NCBI RefSeq assembly: GCF_026341125.1
Contig: NZ_JAPEOR010000001.1
Span: forward strand, 682,001-746,000
DNA length: 64,000 nucleotides
Direction of reading: 5' to 3'
Source of the DNA: Streptomyces sp. NBC_01142
Lineage (GTDB): Bacteria > Actinomycetota > Actinomycetes > Streptomycetales > Streptomycetaceae
This document shows, piece by piece, positions 49,667-58,681 of this stretch. A program made the position numbers and the translations under genes. How positions within the stretch are numbered: the first letter of the stretch is position 1; each line of letters opens with the position of its first letter. Under the pieces are notes generated by a model, which searched no databases, was not told where the DNA came from, and was given only the letters and a program-made list of their open reading frames with translations.

Positions 49667-51862
49667 TCATGCGGGGTAGGCGCCGGTCCTGACGGCCTTC
49701 CAGGCTCCGTCGCGCACCTGGTACACGGTGAACAGCTGGGATTTGATGTCGCCGTATGCGTTGAAGGAGATCCTTCCGCTCGTGCCGTCGAAGGACACGT
49801 CTCGGACGGCGTCCTTCACCCGGGCCCGGAGGTCCGAGGGCTTGTCGGCGCCCGACTGTGCCGCTGCCTTGGTTCCCTGGACGACGGCCCAGGCGGCGTC
49901 ATAGGCCAGCGTGCTGTAGTCGGTGAAGGGCTCCTTGTAGCCCGCCGCCTTGTAGTCGGCGACGAAGGAAGTCGCCGATTCCAGGGACTCGGCGGGGGCG
50001 CCGGGCAGCGTCGCGAGGTCACCGTTCCGGCCGGCGCGGTCGATGAAATCCTTGTCCACAATGCCGTCGCCGCCGATCAGCGGGATGTCCGGGATCCGCT
50101 TCTCGACCTCGGAGGCAAGGGCGCCGGCATCGGCCGAATACCCGCTGTAGTAGACGGCTTCGGCTCCGCTCTGCGCGATCTTCGCCGCCGTCCCGGAAGG
50201 CTTCGCTGTGCCGGTCTGCAGCGTGTCCGTGCCTACTACCGTGCCACCCAGACGCGTGAACTCACTCTTGAACGTACTGGTGAGCGTGGTTCCGTACGCC
50301 GTTCCGTCGTCGGCTACGAAGACCTTCTGCTTCCCGAGCGACTGGACGACGTGGCGCGCGGCGAACCGGCCCTGAGTCGTGTCGTTGGGCGCGGTACGGA
50401 AGAAGGACTTGCTGGGACGTTCCGGGTTTCCCGAGACGCCATTCGGCCCGAGAGTGAGGGACGGGTTGCTTGCCCCCGGGGAGATCACCAGGAGCCCCGC
50501 GCTGTCGGCCGCCTTCAGGGCCGACTGAGCGACGGCGGAACTGAACGGGCCGACGACCCCGATCACCGACGAATCGGCCACGAACCGGGACATGTTCTGC
50601 TCTCCCTGCTCGGGCAGGGCCTTGTCGTCCCGGGCCTCGGTCCTGAAGGTCACTCCGGGGACCTCCTTGTTCTTGTTGGCAGTCCTGACGGCGAGATCGA
50701 CGGCATTCCTGATGCTGGTCCCGTAGGAGGACAACGCCCCTGTGAGCGGTGCGTCGACGCCGATGGTCACGGTCACGGCGGAGGTAGCTCCGTTGCCGTC
50801 ACCGGAACGGGTGTTGGAGCCGGAGCCGGAGCCGGAGCCGGAGTCGGAGTCGGAGCCTGAGCCGGACCCGTCCGGCCAGAGGCTGGCTGTCAGGGAGATG
50901 GCTGCCACCAGAAGCCCCGCCGCCAGAGGCATCAGCATCCGGCGACCGGACAGCTTGGACTTGGACTTGGGTTCGGCTTTGGCCTCTCGCTCGGGCTCGG
51001 GTGCCGCTTTGGGCTCGCGGGGCTGGGGCTGGGGCTGGGGCCGGGGCTGGGGCTGGGGCTCGGGCTCCGGTTCCTGTACGTGTTCCTGTTCCTGTACGTG
51101 TTCCTGCGCGCCGGGCGGGTCGGCCGCAGCACGGTTGCGCACCAGGCAGATCGCTCCCGACGTGTTCCGGTTGCGCTGCTGCGGTTCAGGTCTCCCCTTG
51201 GCGGCGAGGGCCTCGCGGAGATGCTCGTACACGGTGCTCATGCTGAGCAGTTGGGGCCCACCGGTGATGCCCCGGTCGAGCATGGTGATCAGCTCGCCGC
51301 TGAACGCGGTGTACGTCTCCCCGGGTGGGGCGAGGGCTGTCCGGGTCTCCGCCGTCGCGGTGAGCACGTACGTGCCCTCGATGGTGGTCCGCGCGCTCAG
51401 ATCGCCCGCCGACATGGCTCCGTGCAGGGCGAGACCGCTCCAGCAGCAGTCCAGGATGACGACCTTCCGCCGGGGGCGTAGACCGGTCGCCAGCAGGGCG
51501 ACCCGAAGATCCTCGTAGCGAAGCGCCGTGTACAGCATGTCCCGCCGGGTGTTCGGGAGGGCGAGATGCAGCTCGTCCGAAAGCGGATGCACCAGGCCGT
51601 GGCCGGCGTAGTAGACGAGCAGCGTGTCGGTCGCCTCCGTACCGGCTCGCGTGACCGCGTCCAGTGCCGTCTCCCGGTCGGACTGCTCGAGAACGTCGCA
51701 GTGATCGGCGGACAGTCCCCACAGCAATGGATCGGCGAGCAGCTCCTTCAGCCGCCGTAGGTTCCGCTGGACCGCGGGCAGGTCGTCCAGCCTCGGGTCC
51801 TGGTACGTATGTGTGCCGATCAGCACCGCCCGGCTGGCCGCGGGGTCCGACAGCTGGAGCAC
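49667..51862 (-). CDS. Caspase-like protease fused via one membrane helix to an extracellular type I periplasmic-binding domain
   Basis: A 731-aa fusion. Residues 1-240 are a peptidase C14 (metacaspase/caspase) domain: SRAVLIGTHTYQDPRLDDLP, the catalytic His in VYYAGHG (His88) and the catalytic Cys in VVILDCCWSG (Cys140), then YTAFSGELITMLDRG. Residues about 250-300 are a Glu/Pro/Gln-rich linker; about 308-327 form one membrane helix (MLMPLAAGLLVAAISLTASL), and 331-360 a Gly/Ser linker. Residues 361-731 are a LivJ/AmiC-like type I periplasmic-binding fold (VTIGVDAPLTGALSSYG, GVVGPFSSAVAQSALKAAD, VFVADDGTAYGTTL, DYSTLAYDAAWAVVQGTK). Predicted topology: protease inside, sensor outside. It follows the EACC1-like gene by two bases. 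Both protease dyad residues are intact. A membrane caspase gated by an extracellular ligand is the inference. Confidence 0.9.
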   Translation of the reverse strand: MLQLSDPAASRAVLIGTHTYQDPRLDDLPAVQRNLRRLKELLADPLLWGLSADHCDVLEQSDRETALDAVTRAGTEATDTLLVYYAGHGLVHPLSDELHLALPNTRRDMLYTALRYEDLRVALLATGLRPRRKVVILDCCWSGLALHGAMSAGDLSARTTIEGTYVLTATAETRTALAPPGETYTAFSGELITMLDRGITGGPQLLSMSTVYEHLREALAAKGRPEPQQRNRNTSGAICLVRNRAAADPPGAQEHVQEQEHVQEPEPEPQPQPRPQPQPQPREPKAAPEPEREAKAEPKSKSKLSGRRMLMPLAAGLLVAAISLTASLWPDGSGSGSDSDSGSGSGSGSNTRSGDGNGATSAVTVTIGVDAPLTGALSSYGTSIRNAVDLAVRTANKNKEVPGVTFRTEARDDKALPEQGEQNMSRFVADSSVIGVVGPFSSAVAQSALKAADSAGLLVISPGASNPSLTLGPNGVSGNPERPSKSFFRTAPNDTTQGRFAARHVVQSLGKQKVFVADDGTAYGTTLTSTFKSEFTRLGGTVVGTDTLQTGTAKPSGTAAKIAQSGAEAVYYSGYSADAGALASEVEKRIPDIPLIGGDGIVDKDFIDRAGRNGDLATLPGAPAESLESATSFVADYKAAGYKEPFTDYSTLAYDAAWAVVQGTKAAAQSGADKPSDLRARVKDAVRDVSFDGTSGRISFNAYGDIKSQLFTVYQVRDGAWKAVRTGAYPA

Positions 51863-51864
51863 GG

Positions 51865-52221
51865 CTACAGGTTCCTGTCGGCGGTCAGGGAATCGACCAT
51901 CCGCTGGACATCCTCCGGGCTGTTCGCCGCCACGGTGACGACGGCCCCGGCGTACTCGATCCTGACCTCTACACGCTCGCTGCGCGACGCGCGCCAGTTG
52001 GCGACGGTGAGCAGAAGGGTACTCAGGGCGATCGTGTTGGACAGCACCACATTGATGACCTCCAGCGCAGAACCGCCCATCGAGCCGGGCTCTGCCTTGT
52101 CGGCGGCCAACTCGTGCTCGACGCCGACCAGGTCCGAGTCCCGGGCCAGCCAGCGGTGCAACGACCGCACCTGCCCGTCATCTCCAACGACCCGGATCCG
52201 TAACCCCAGTTGTTCCCGCAT
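51865..52221 (-). CDS. EACC1-like effector-associated small protein
   Basis: A 118-aa protein whose layout matches the effector-associated constant component EACC1. It has an N-terminal VRSLHRWLARDSDLVG block, a hydrophobic helix (SALEVINVVLSNTIALSTLL, LTVANW) and a C-terminal strand-rich part (VEVRIEYAGAVVTVAANSPE, DVQRMV). EACC1 genes are known from comparative genomics as fixed partners of caspase-, trypsin- or other effector-containing conflict systems in multicellular bacteria. The start at 52221 gives MREQLGLRIRVVGDDGQ. It is the promoter-proximal gene; the caspase fusion follows after two bases. Mechanism unknown; probably membrane-associated docking. Confidence 0.8.
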   Translation of the reverse strand: MREQLGLRIRVVGDDGQVRSLHRWLARDSDLVGVEHELAADKAEPGSMGGSALEVINVVLSNTIALSTLLLTVANWRASRSERVEVRIEYAGAVVTVAANSPEDVQRMVDSLTADRNL

Positions 52222-52356
52222 GCCCTGACTGCCCCTTCAGCGTGCTACCGGGTGAGGCATCCTAGGGCAGCTCTGTCCCGTGTGTACGGCCTATGGCATT
52301 CCGGATATCGATTTGGGGTAGCGGGGCGGCCACGGTTTGACGGTCAGCGAGCCGGC

Positions 52357-52599
52357 CTACGGGTGCAGCTCGCCGAGGAACGCGGTCCACGCGGCGGCCG
52401 GAATGTCAAAGCTCGGGCCGGCCTCACCGAGCTTGGAGTCGCGGACGTGGACGGTGTGGGGGCAGGAGGCGACCTCTACGCAGTCGCCGCCCTGGCTGTC
52501 GCTGTGTGTGGACTTACGCCAGTCCAGGGCGACCTCTATGCAGGCGCTGCCTTCGCTGTCGCTGTAGCTGGACTTGAACCACGTAAGTCGGTCGCTCAT
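52357..52599 (-). CDS. DUF397 protein with a duplicated motif
   Basis: An 80-aa DUF397 protein. The motif W(F/R)KSSYSDSEGSACIEVA occurs first at residues 7-24 and again at 27-44 (WRKSTHSDSQGGDCVEVA). The second is followed by the usual VRDSKLGEAGPSFDIPAAAW, TAFLGELH. The first half is an in-frame partial duplication. DUF397 proteins (e.g. BldB-region and whiJ-like systems) work with an adjacent XRE regulator. Its ATG overlaps the XRE stop (ATGA). Confidence 0.9.
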   Translation of the reverse strand: MSDRLTWFKSSYSDSEGSACIEVALDWRKSTHSDSQGGDCVEVASCPHTVHVRDSKLGEAGPSFDIPAAAWTAFLGELHP

Positions 52600-53390
52600 A
52601 GCTCCTCCACCCCTTGCCTGATGAATTCCGCCGATTCTTCGACGCTGAGGGCCTGCATGCGGATCATGCCATGCGCCTCGGCCAGCGCACTGACCCTGAC
52701 GGGGTCTGAGTGGAGGGCGCTCGTTTCCGGTGCTTCGACGTAGGCGTAGCGGTCGTGGTCGGTGGTCTCCATCAACACCATTGAGCCGTTGAGCGACAGT
52801 CCGTTGCACCGGCCTTGAGGCAATACCTGGATTGAGACGTTCCGCAACTTGCCCACGTCCAGAACCCGTTCCAGCTGTCGCAGCATCACCTCTTTGCCGC
52901 CGACCATCGTCCGCAACGAGGCTTCGTACAGTACGAAGCTGAACACCGTGCCGGTTTTGAGCGTCAGCGCCCCCTGCCGTTGCATGCGCGCACGTACGCG
53001 CTCCTCCACCGTTTCGTCGTCCAGCGGGGGGTGGCTCTCGCTGATCAGTGCGCGCGCGTACTCCTCGGTCTGCAGCAGTCCAGGGATCAGGAGGGCGTCG
53101 TACGAGTGGCGCGCGATGGCCTCCGACTCGATCGCCATGAACTCCTGCGCCCTCGCAGGGAAGGGATCCGGCTTCAAGTACTCCTGCGCCGCCAGCAGCT
53201 TCCCGCCCGCCCCGCACATCTCGTCCGCCACCTGAAGCAGCCTCGCCGTCGGCCGTCTGCGACCCTGCTCCATCGACTTGACCGACTCGTACTCGTAATT
53301 CGCCTCCTTGCCCAGCTCCTCCCGGCTCACCCCGGCGTGCATGCGCCACAGCTTGATCTGGTTGCCGCAGTACCGCCACGTCTCCGTCAC
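52596..53390 (-). CDS. XRE-family regulator (DUF5753 type) partner of DUF397
   Basis: A 264-aa regulator. The N-terminal HTH is LKLWRMHAGVSREELGKEAN-like (residues about 10-65: REELGKEANYEYESVKSMEQ, GRRRPT). The C-terminal DUF5753 domain has EFMAIESEAIARHSYDALLI, PGLLQTEEYARALI, and VQVLPQGRCNG. GTG start at 53390 with AAGGGAG seven bases before. Such XRE/DUF397 pairs next to an HATPase are Streptomyces developmental/antibiotic switches (WhiJ/BldB-like logic). It is upstream-coupled to DUF397. Confidence 0.92.
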   Translation of the reverse strand: MTETWRYCGNQIKLWRMHAGVSREELGKEANYEYESVKSMEQGRRRPTARLLQVADEMCGAGGKLLAAQEYLKPDPFPARAQEFMAIESEAIARHSYDALLIPGLLQTEEYARALISESHPPLDDETVEERVRARMQRQGALTLKTGTVFSFVLYEASLRTMVGGKEVMLRQLERVLDVGKLRNVSIQVLPQGRCNGLSLNGSMVLMETTDHDRYAYVEAPETSALHSDPVRVSALAEAHGMIRMQALSVEESAEFIRQGVEEL

Positions 53391-53482
53391 GGCTATCTCC
53401 CTTGGTACCCGCCGGGTACAACAACCTTCCGTACCCACGTCGTTACTCCCGACGCTAGCCCCGCGCCAGCACGGTATGAGCC

Positions 53483-53935
53483 ATGAACGAGCACAAGGAT
53501 CAGCACATCGAGTGGCAGCTGCCGCGTACACCTCGCAGTGTGGGCCGGGCGCGGGCGTTGCTCGCCGCGCAGGCGCGTGACTGGAAGATCCCGGACGACG
53601 TGGCCGACACCGCCGTACTGCTGCTCAGTGAGCTGATGACCAACGCCTGCCGCCATGCCCGCGTCCCGGCCGGCCGGGCGGTCCGGGCGGCCGTTTCCCT
53701 TGTCGGCGATGTCCTGCGCGTCGAGGTCCACGACGCCAGTGACGCCCTCCCGCAGCCGCGATCCGCCGCCCCGGACGACGAATCGGGGCGCGGTCTCACC
53801 CTCGTGGCGGCGCTGGCCGACGACTGGGGGGTCGGGCCCCGGCCGTACGGCATCGGCAAGGTGGTCTGGTTCGAACTACACGGTGCGGACACGGGTTTGA
53901 CGCACACCCAGCGCTGCCCGCAGCCCCGTCTCTGA
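53483..53935 (+). CDS. ATP-binding anti-sigma-factor-like protein (HATPase)
   Basis: A 150-aa GHKL ATPase domain alone: LSELMTNACRHARVPAGRAV (N box), VEVHDASDALPQP (G1), and ESGRGLTLVAALADDWG (G2). This is the SpoIIAB/RsbW-like fold found in many Streptomyces genes adjacent to XRE/DUF397 pairs. It likely binds or phosphorylates a sigma or anti-anti-sigma partner, or modulates the XRE protein. ATG 53483, divergent from the XRE gene by 92 bp. Confidence 0.9.
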   Translation: MNEHKDQHIEWQLPRTPRSVGRARALLAAQARDWKIPDDVADTAVLLLSELMTNACRHARVPAGRAVRAAVSLVGDVLRVEVHDASDALPQPRSAAPDDESGRGLTLVAALADDWGVGPRPYGIGKVVWFELHGADTGLTHTQRCPQPRL

Positions 53936-54222
53936 GCGTCATGCAGGCCAGGCCGTGGCTGAGGCAGCGTCAACCCCGATGCCATCAAACCATCTTGGGA
54001 GAGCTCGGGATCGAGGGAAGGGCTGCGACGCGCTCATCGCCGCCGCGAAGGCCGGGTGTTGCCGTCGCGGGCGCCGTGGCCGGATTGTGAAGGAATTATG
54101 GCCGCATATCGCGCAACTGTGGTGCAGATCATGATGCGTTGTGCCTGACTTGGGTGGTTCGCGGTCATGCGGGCCGAGATTCGCCCTGGTGAGAGGCATT
54201 CCCCTCGGATAGCTTCACGTTC

Positions 54223-54243
54223 CTTACGTAATTCTTACGTAAT
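54223..54243 (+). promoter_or_regulatory. 11-bp-spaced direct repeat CTTACGTAAT before the LamG gene
   Basis: CTTACGTAAT occurs at 54223-54232 and 54234-54243, each with a TTACGTAA palindrome at its core. It is preceded by CTTCACGTTCC in the same 11-nt phase, 20 bp before the start codon. The 11-nt phasing matches response-regulator sites (PhoP/AfsQ1-like direct repeats). The rest of 53936-54263 shows no gene. Confidence 0.5.
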
Positions 54244-54263
54244 CTTCAAATCGTGGGGGAAGC

Positions 54264-57200
54264 ATGGCGTGGCGATGGCGTCGTTGGGGAGCGACGCGCG
54301 GAGTGGCGATGGCGGCTGGCTCGCTGTTGACGCTCGGAGGGCTGACTGGGGGATTGCTGCCGGGGGTTGCCGCTGCCGCAGAGTCGGGCGTGGGACCGGC
54401 CGCCGTCAGGGCGGCGAGCGGTGGGGCATCCGGCAGTGTCTCGGAATCGGCTGCGCTGGCAGAGGCGAAGCGTTCGGGCAAGGCGGTGGAGGTGACATCG
54501 CTACGCCGGGAGAGCAGCGAGGTGTTCGCGACTCCGGGCGGGGAACTGGAGGCCCGGGAGTATCTGCGCCCGGTGTGGGCGCGGGTCCAGGGGCAGTGGA
54601 AGCCGGTCGACACCGAGCTGGCCAAGACCTCCGGTGGCATGGTTGCGCCGAAGGTGGCGACGCTGGGTCTGGAGTTTTCCGGGGGCGGGGACCGTCCGTT
54701 GGTGCGGATGGCGCGCGCAGGCAGGGAACTTGCTCTGTCGTGGCCGGGACCGCTGCCCGCGCCCGAGCTGGACGAGGAGACGGCGACGTATCGGGACGTG
54801 CTTCCGGACGTCGACCTGCGGATGGGGGCGCAGGAGGACGGTTTCACGCAGTTGTTGGTGGTGAAGTCGGCTGAGGCGGCGGAAAGTTCTCAGCTGGCGG
54901 AGTTGAGGTTGAAGCTCCGGGCGGACGGCCTGAACGTCCGTGAGACGGCTGCGGGTGGCCTGGAGGCCGTTGACGAGGGAGCCAAGGGCGCGGTCTTCGA
55001 GGCGCCGAGGCCGATGATGTGGGACTCCAGCCCCGGGGAAGGTGCGGCGCCCCAGAAGGCGCCTCAGCTGCGGGCCGCCGCGCGTGGTGACAGCGCCGGT
55101 GACAGCGGCGACGGCGGTGAGCGGGGTGCGGGTGAGTCGGGCAAGCTGGCGCCCGTCGGGGTGGAACTGCCCGTCAAGGGCGACGAGCTGGTTCTCAGAC
55201 CGGACCAGCAGGTGCTCAAGGGTAAGAACACGCAGTATCCGGTGTTCATTGATCCGCAGTGGTATTCGCCGCGGGCCGCGGCATGGACGATGGCCTCGAA
55301 GTACTGGGCCTCGGCGCCGCAGTGGAAGTTCAACGGCGCGTCGGACTCAGGTCTTGGCTACTGCAACTGGACGTACTGCGCACCTCACGACACCAAGCGG
55401 CTCTTCTATCGGATACCCACGTCCAAGTTCGCCGGAAAGTCCATCCTCAGTGCCGAGTTCGTGGTGCGCAACACATGGTCGGCGTCGTGCTCGGCGCGCG
55501 GTGTGCAGCTGTGGCGTACTGAGGACATCTCGGATTCGACGACGTGGAACTCGCAGAACCGGTCCGGGTTCTGGATCAAGCAGCTGAAGTCGGAGTCGTT
55601 CGCCCACGGCTTCAACGGGTGCGCCGCGAAGGACGCGGAGTTCGATGTGAAGTCCGCGGTGCAGGAAGCCGCGAACGGCAGGAAGCCGACCATGACCTTC
55701 GGTCTGCGAGCGGCCAGCGAGTCGGACGGGTACGGCTGGAAGCGGTTCTCGGACAAGGCGTATCTGCGGGTGAAGTACAACCGCCCGCCGTCGCAGATCA
55801 GGATGTCGCAGCTGTCGATGGAGTACGGCGGCATGTGCAAGCAGCCCGCGAACGCGGCGCGTGTGCGCACTCTGGGCAGGATCTCCGCGAACAACGTCAC
55901 CGACCCCGACGGGGACAGTGTCGCCGTGCAGTTCCAGGCAACCTGGGACGCTGGGGACGGCAAGGGAAACATCGTCCGCTGGAGCCCGTCACTGACCTCC
56001 TCCAAGCAGTCGGGTCGGAGCTTCTCGATCGGGCTGCCCGCGGTCCCGCAGAACAAGCAAGTGGCCTGGTACGCGCGGAGCTATGACGGAGCGCAGTACT
56101 CGCCGTGGTCGACTGCGGGTGATCCGACCGGCTGCTACTTCACGTACGACACTACGGTTCCGAAGGGCCCGGCCATCACGTCCGGCGACTATCCGGCGTC
56201 CGATCCGGAGAACCCGGAGGATCCGTGGCTGGATGGTGTGGGCAAGTACGGCGCGTTTGCACTGAAGGCCGCCGACAGCGATGTGACCAAGTACTGGTAC
56301 GGCATCAACGGCGACCCGTCGTCGAAGAACGTGGTGGTCACGACGGGCGGCGCGGCGAAGACCGTACAGGTCCTGCCTTCCAAGCCGGGGCTGAACTTCG
56401 TGACTGCGCAGGCTTTCGACGCCCATGGCAACGGCAGCGAGGTCCGTACCTACCAGTACCGGGTCAAGGCCGGACAGCCGGAGAAGGCGGCGTGGACGCT
56501 GGATGACGCTGCTGGTGCGACCGAGGCGCAGGGCACGGGTGGCGTCCGCGTCGCCGATCTGCACGGTGGCGCCACGCCAGGTGTGGAGGGGGCGGTCGGG
56601 ACGGCGGTGTCGTTCGACGGCGTCGACGACTACGTCCGCACCGACATCCCCACGGTGGCCACCGAGACCGGGTTCTCGGCCGCGGCGTGGGTGAAGTTGT
56701 CGAAGATGCCGGACACCGAGGCGGTCATCGCGGCGCAGCCGGGAAATCACAGCCCGAGCTTCGAGCTGTCCTACTCGAAGTCGTATGACCGGTGGGTGTT
56801 CAACCAGTTCACGGCCGACTCGCCGGGCGCGGGCGCGGTACACGCCATGTCTGCGACGCCGGGTGGGGTGAAAGCGGGAGAGTGGACCCATCTGGTGGGC
56901 ACGTTCAGCTCGGGCTCGAAGGAGCTGAAGCTGTACGTCCAGGGCAAGCTGGTCGGCACGACCACGTACTCCACCCCCTGGGACGCGCGGCGGGGCCTGC
57001 AGATCGGTGCGGGCTCCTACAGCGGCCGGCCCGGCTCCTTCTTCCCCGGCTCCATCGACGAGGTGCGGATCTACGACAAGCCGCTCTCCGATGCGGACGT
57101 GGCCAGTCTCCACAACAAACAGCCCATCGGAATGGGTCGTCCGGCACGCGCGGTCTTTCCCATGGACGAGCCCGCCGATGCCACCCAGATCACCGGCCGC

Positions 57201-58559
57201 GCCGATGTCCACCCCGCCGTCCTGAAGGGCGGCGCCATCCCGGGCCGGCCCGGTGTGGCGGGCAAGGCGCTCACCCTGGACGGAAATGACGACTACGCCA
57301 CCGCCGGTGCGCCGCACCTGAACAACCAGCGCAGCTTTACCGTGTCGGCGTGGGCGAAGCTCCCCAAGACCAAGCCCGACCACGCCGCGATCGTCGCCAC
57401 CCAGGCCGGGATCCACAAATCCGGGTTCGAGCTGTACTACTCGAGCGCCTACGACCGGTGGGTGTTCAACCAGTTCGTCTCCGACACCTCGGATTCCACA
57501 GCCATCCGGGCCATGCAGGCCGACGGCAAGACCGCATACGGCGGTGATTGGGTGCACCTGGTGGGTGTGCACGACACCGTGGCCAATCAGCTGACGCTGT
57601 ACGTCAATGGCGTCGAAGCAGGCCGGTCCGGCGTCGCCAACACCTGGTACGCGGGCGGCCCGGTCCAGATCGGGGCCGGCTCCTACGAAGGCAAGCCCGG
57701 CTCTTTCTTTCCCGGCCAGATCGACGATGTGAAGCTCTTCGACCGGCCCGTCTCGGCCGGCGAGGTACAGCAGCTGTTCCAACAGCGGCCGTCGGTCAGG
57801 AGCCGTTGGATGTTCGAGGAAACGACTGGTACCGATCCGGTGACCACTGCGGATGCTGCGGGTACCGGCAACGCCCTTGTCCTGAAGGGCGGGGCTGCCA
57901 AGTCCGACTCTGAATTCATCGACTCCGGTGCTCTGCAACTGAACGGTGTAGATGGCTATGCCGGGACGAGCACGGTTCCTGTGGACACATCGGGGAGCTT
58001 CACGCTCACTGCCTGGGCGCAGGCAGCGGCCATGCCCGAAGGCGCGGTGGCGTTGGCCGGCGCGGAGGGCAGTCAGCGCAGTGCGTTCTCGGTGCGCTTC
58101 GTGCCCGCGGCCACTGATCCAAACCGCAACCCTGGGCGCTGGGAGCTGTCGGTGGCGGACAAGGATGCCGGTGACGCGACGGTGGTACAGGTCGGCAACG
58201 GCGAGTTGTACGACGCGACGGAATGGAATCACCTGGCCTTGGTCTACGACGGCTTCACCAAGCAGGCGCGTCTGTACGTCAATGGCGCTCTGGCCGAAGT
58301 CGGTTGCAAGGACGACGACGGAGACGGCCAGGGCGACGACCCGGCGTGCACGGACCTGGTGCCGTGGGCGGAGGATGCGCTCGCCTTCAAGGCGGCCTCC
58401 CTCCAGGTCGGGCGGTCCGGCTCGGGCAGCAGGGCGGGTGAGTACTTCCCCGGTCTGGTGGACGACGTCTGGATCTTCCAGGGTGCGCTGACGGATGGGC
58501 AGGTCGAGAAGCTGTCGATCAGCTGGTTCGACGTGCCGACCCAGGTGCCCGGGGACTGA
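54264..58559 (+). CDS. Large secreted protein with three LamG-like jelly-roll domains
   Basis: A 1431-aa exported protein; signal peptide residues 1-32 (MAWRWRRWGATRGVAMAAGS, LLTLGGLTGG). Then comes a charged N-terminal domain, a beta-sandwich-like module with paired cysteines near residues 370-470 (GYCNWTYC; SCSARG), a fibronectin-like stretch, and three tandem LamG/concanavalin-like domains (about 740-950, 970-1170, 1175-1425). Each has the FDGVDDYV, FSAAAWVKL, WTHLVGTFS, FFPGSIDEVRIYDKPLS pattern; the third is the most diverged. GGGGGAAGC precedes ATG 54264. It probably binds sugar or matrix; its fixed position upstream of the RHS gene suggests the two are displayed or exported together. 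Confidence 0.9.
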   Translation: MAWRWRRWGATRGVAMAAGSLLTLGGLTGGLLPGVAAAAESGVGPAAVRAASGGASGSVSESAALAEAKRSGKAVEVTSLRRESSEVFATPGGELEAREYLRPVWARVQGQWKPVDTELAKTSGGMVAPKVATLGLEFSGGGDRPLVRMARAGRELALSWPGPLPAPELDEETATYRDVLPDVDLRMGAQEDGFTQLLVVKSAEAAESSQLAELRLKLRADGLNVRETAAGGLEAVDEGAKGAVFEAPRPMMWDSSPGEGAAPQKAPQLRAAARGDSAGDSGDGGERGAGESGKLAPVGVELPVKGDELVLRPDQQVLKGKNTQYPVFIDPQWYSPRAAAWTMASKYWASAPQWKFNGASDSGLGYCNWTYCAPHDTKRLFYRIPTSKFAGKSILSAEFVVRNTWSASCSARGVQLWRTEDISDSTTWNSQNRSGFWIKQLKSESFAHGFNGCAAKDAEFDVKSAVQEAANGRKPTMTFGLRAASESDGYGWKRFSDKAYLRVKYNRPPSQIRMSQLSMEYGGMCKQPANAARVRTLGRISANNVTDPDGDSVAVQFQATWDAGDGKGNIVRWSPSLTSSKQSGRSFSIGLPAVPQNKQVAWYARSYDGAQYSPWSTAGDPTGCYFTYDTTVPKGPAITSGDYPASDPENPEDPWLDGVGKYGAFALKAADSDVTKYWYGINGDPSSKNVVVTTGGAAKTVQVLPSKPGLNFVTAQAFDAHGNGSEVRTYQYRVKAGQPEKAAWTLDDAAGATEAQGTGGVRVADLHGGATPGVEGAVGTAVSFDGVDDYVRTDIPTVATETGFSAAAWVKLSKMPDTEAVIAAQPGNHSPSFELSYSKSYDRWVFNQFTADSPGAGAVHAMSATPGGVKAGEWTHLVGTFSSGSKELKLYVQGKLVGTTTYSTPWDARRGLQIGAGSYSGRPGSFFPGSIDEVRIYDKPLSDADVASLHNKQPIGMGRPARAVFPMDEPADATQITGRADVHPAVLKGGAIPGRPGVAGKALTLDGNDDYATAGAPHLNNQRSFTVSAWAKLPKTKPDHAAIVATQAGIHKSGFELYYSSAYDRWVFNQFVSDTSDSTAIRAMQADGKTAYGGDWVHLVGVHDTVANQLTLYVNGVEAGRSGVANTWYAGGPVQIGAGSYEGKPGSFFPGQIDDVKLFDRPVSAGEVQQLFQQRPSVRSRWMFEETTGTDPVTTADAAGTGNALVLKGGAAKSDSEFIDSGALQLNGVDGYAGTSTVPVDTSGSFTLTAWAQAAAMPEGAVALAGAEGSQRSAFSVRFVPAATDPNRNPGRWELSVADKDAGDATVVQVGNGELYDATEWNHLALVYDGFTKQARLYVNGALAEVGCKDDDGDGQGDDPACTDLVPWAEDALAFKAASLQVGRSGSGSRAGEYFPGLVDDVWIFQGALTDGQVEKLSISWFDVPTQVPGD

Positions 58560-58681
58560 CCGGCCCGGAGGTGTGCGGGGGAGGGGCCTGCACACCGCCC
58601 GGGCGATTTCGAATTGTTGAATTCTTCGCGCTCCGCACAGTCGTGTCCGCGAGCGCCATCGGTTGAGGGATTGATTCAGGG

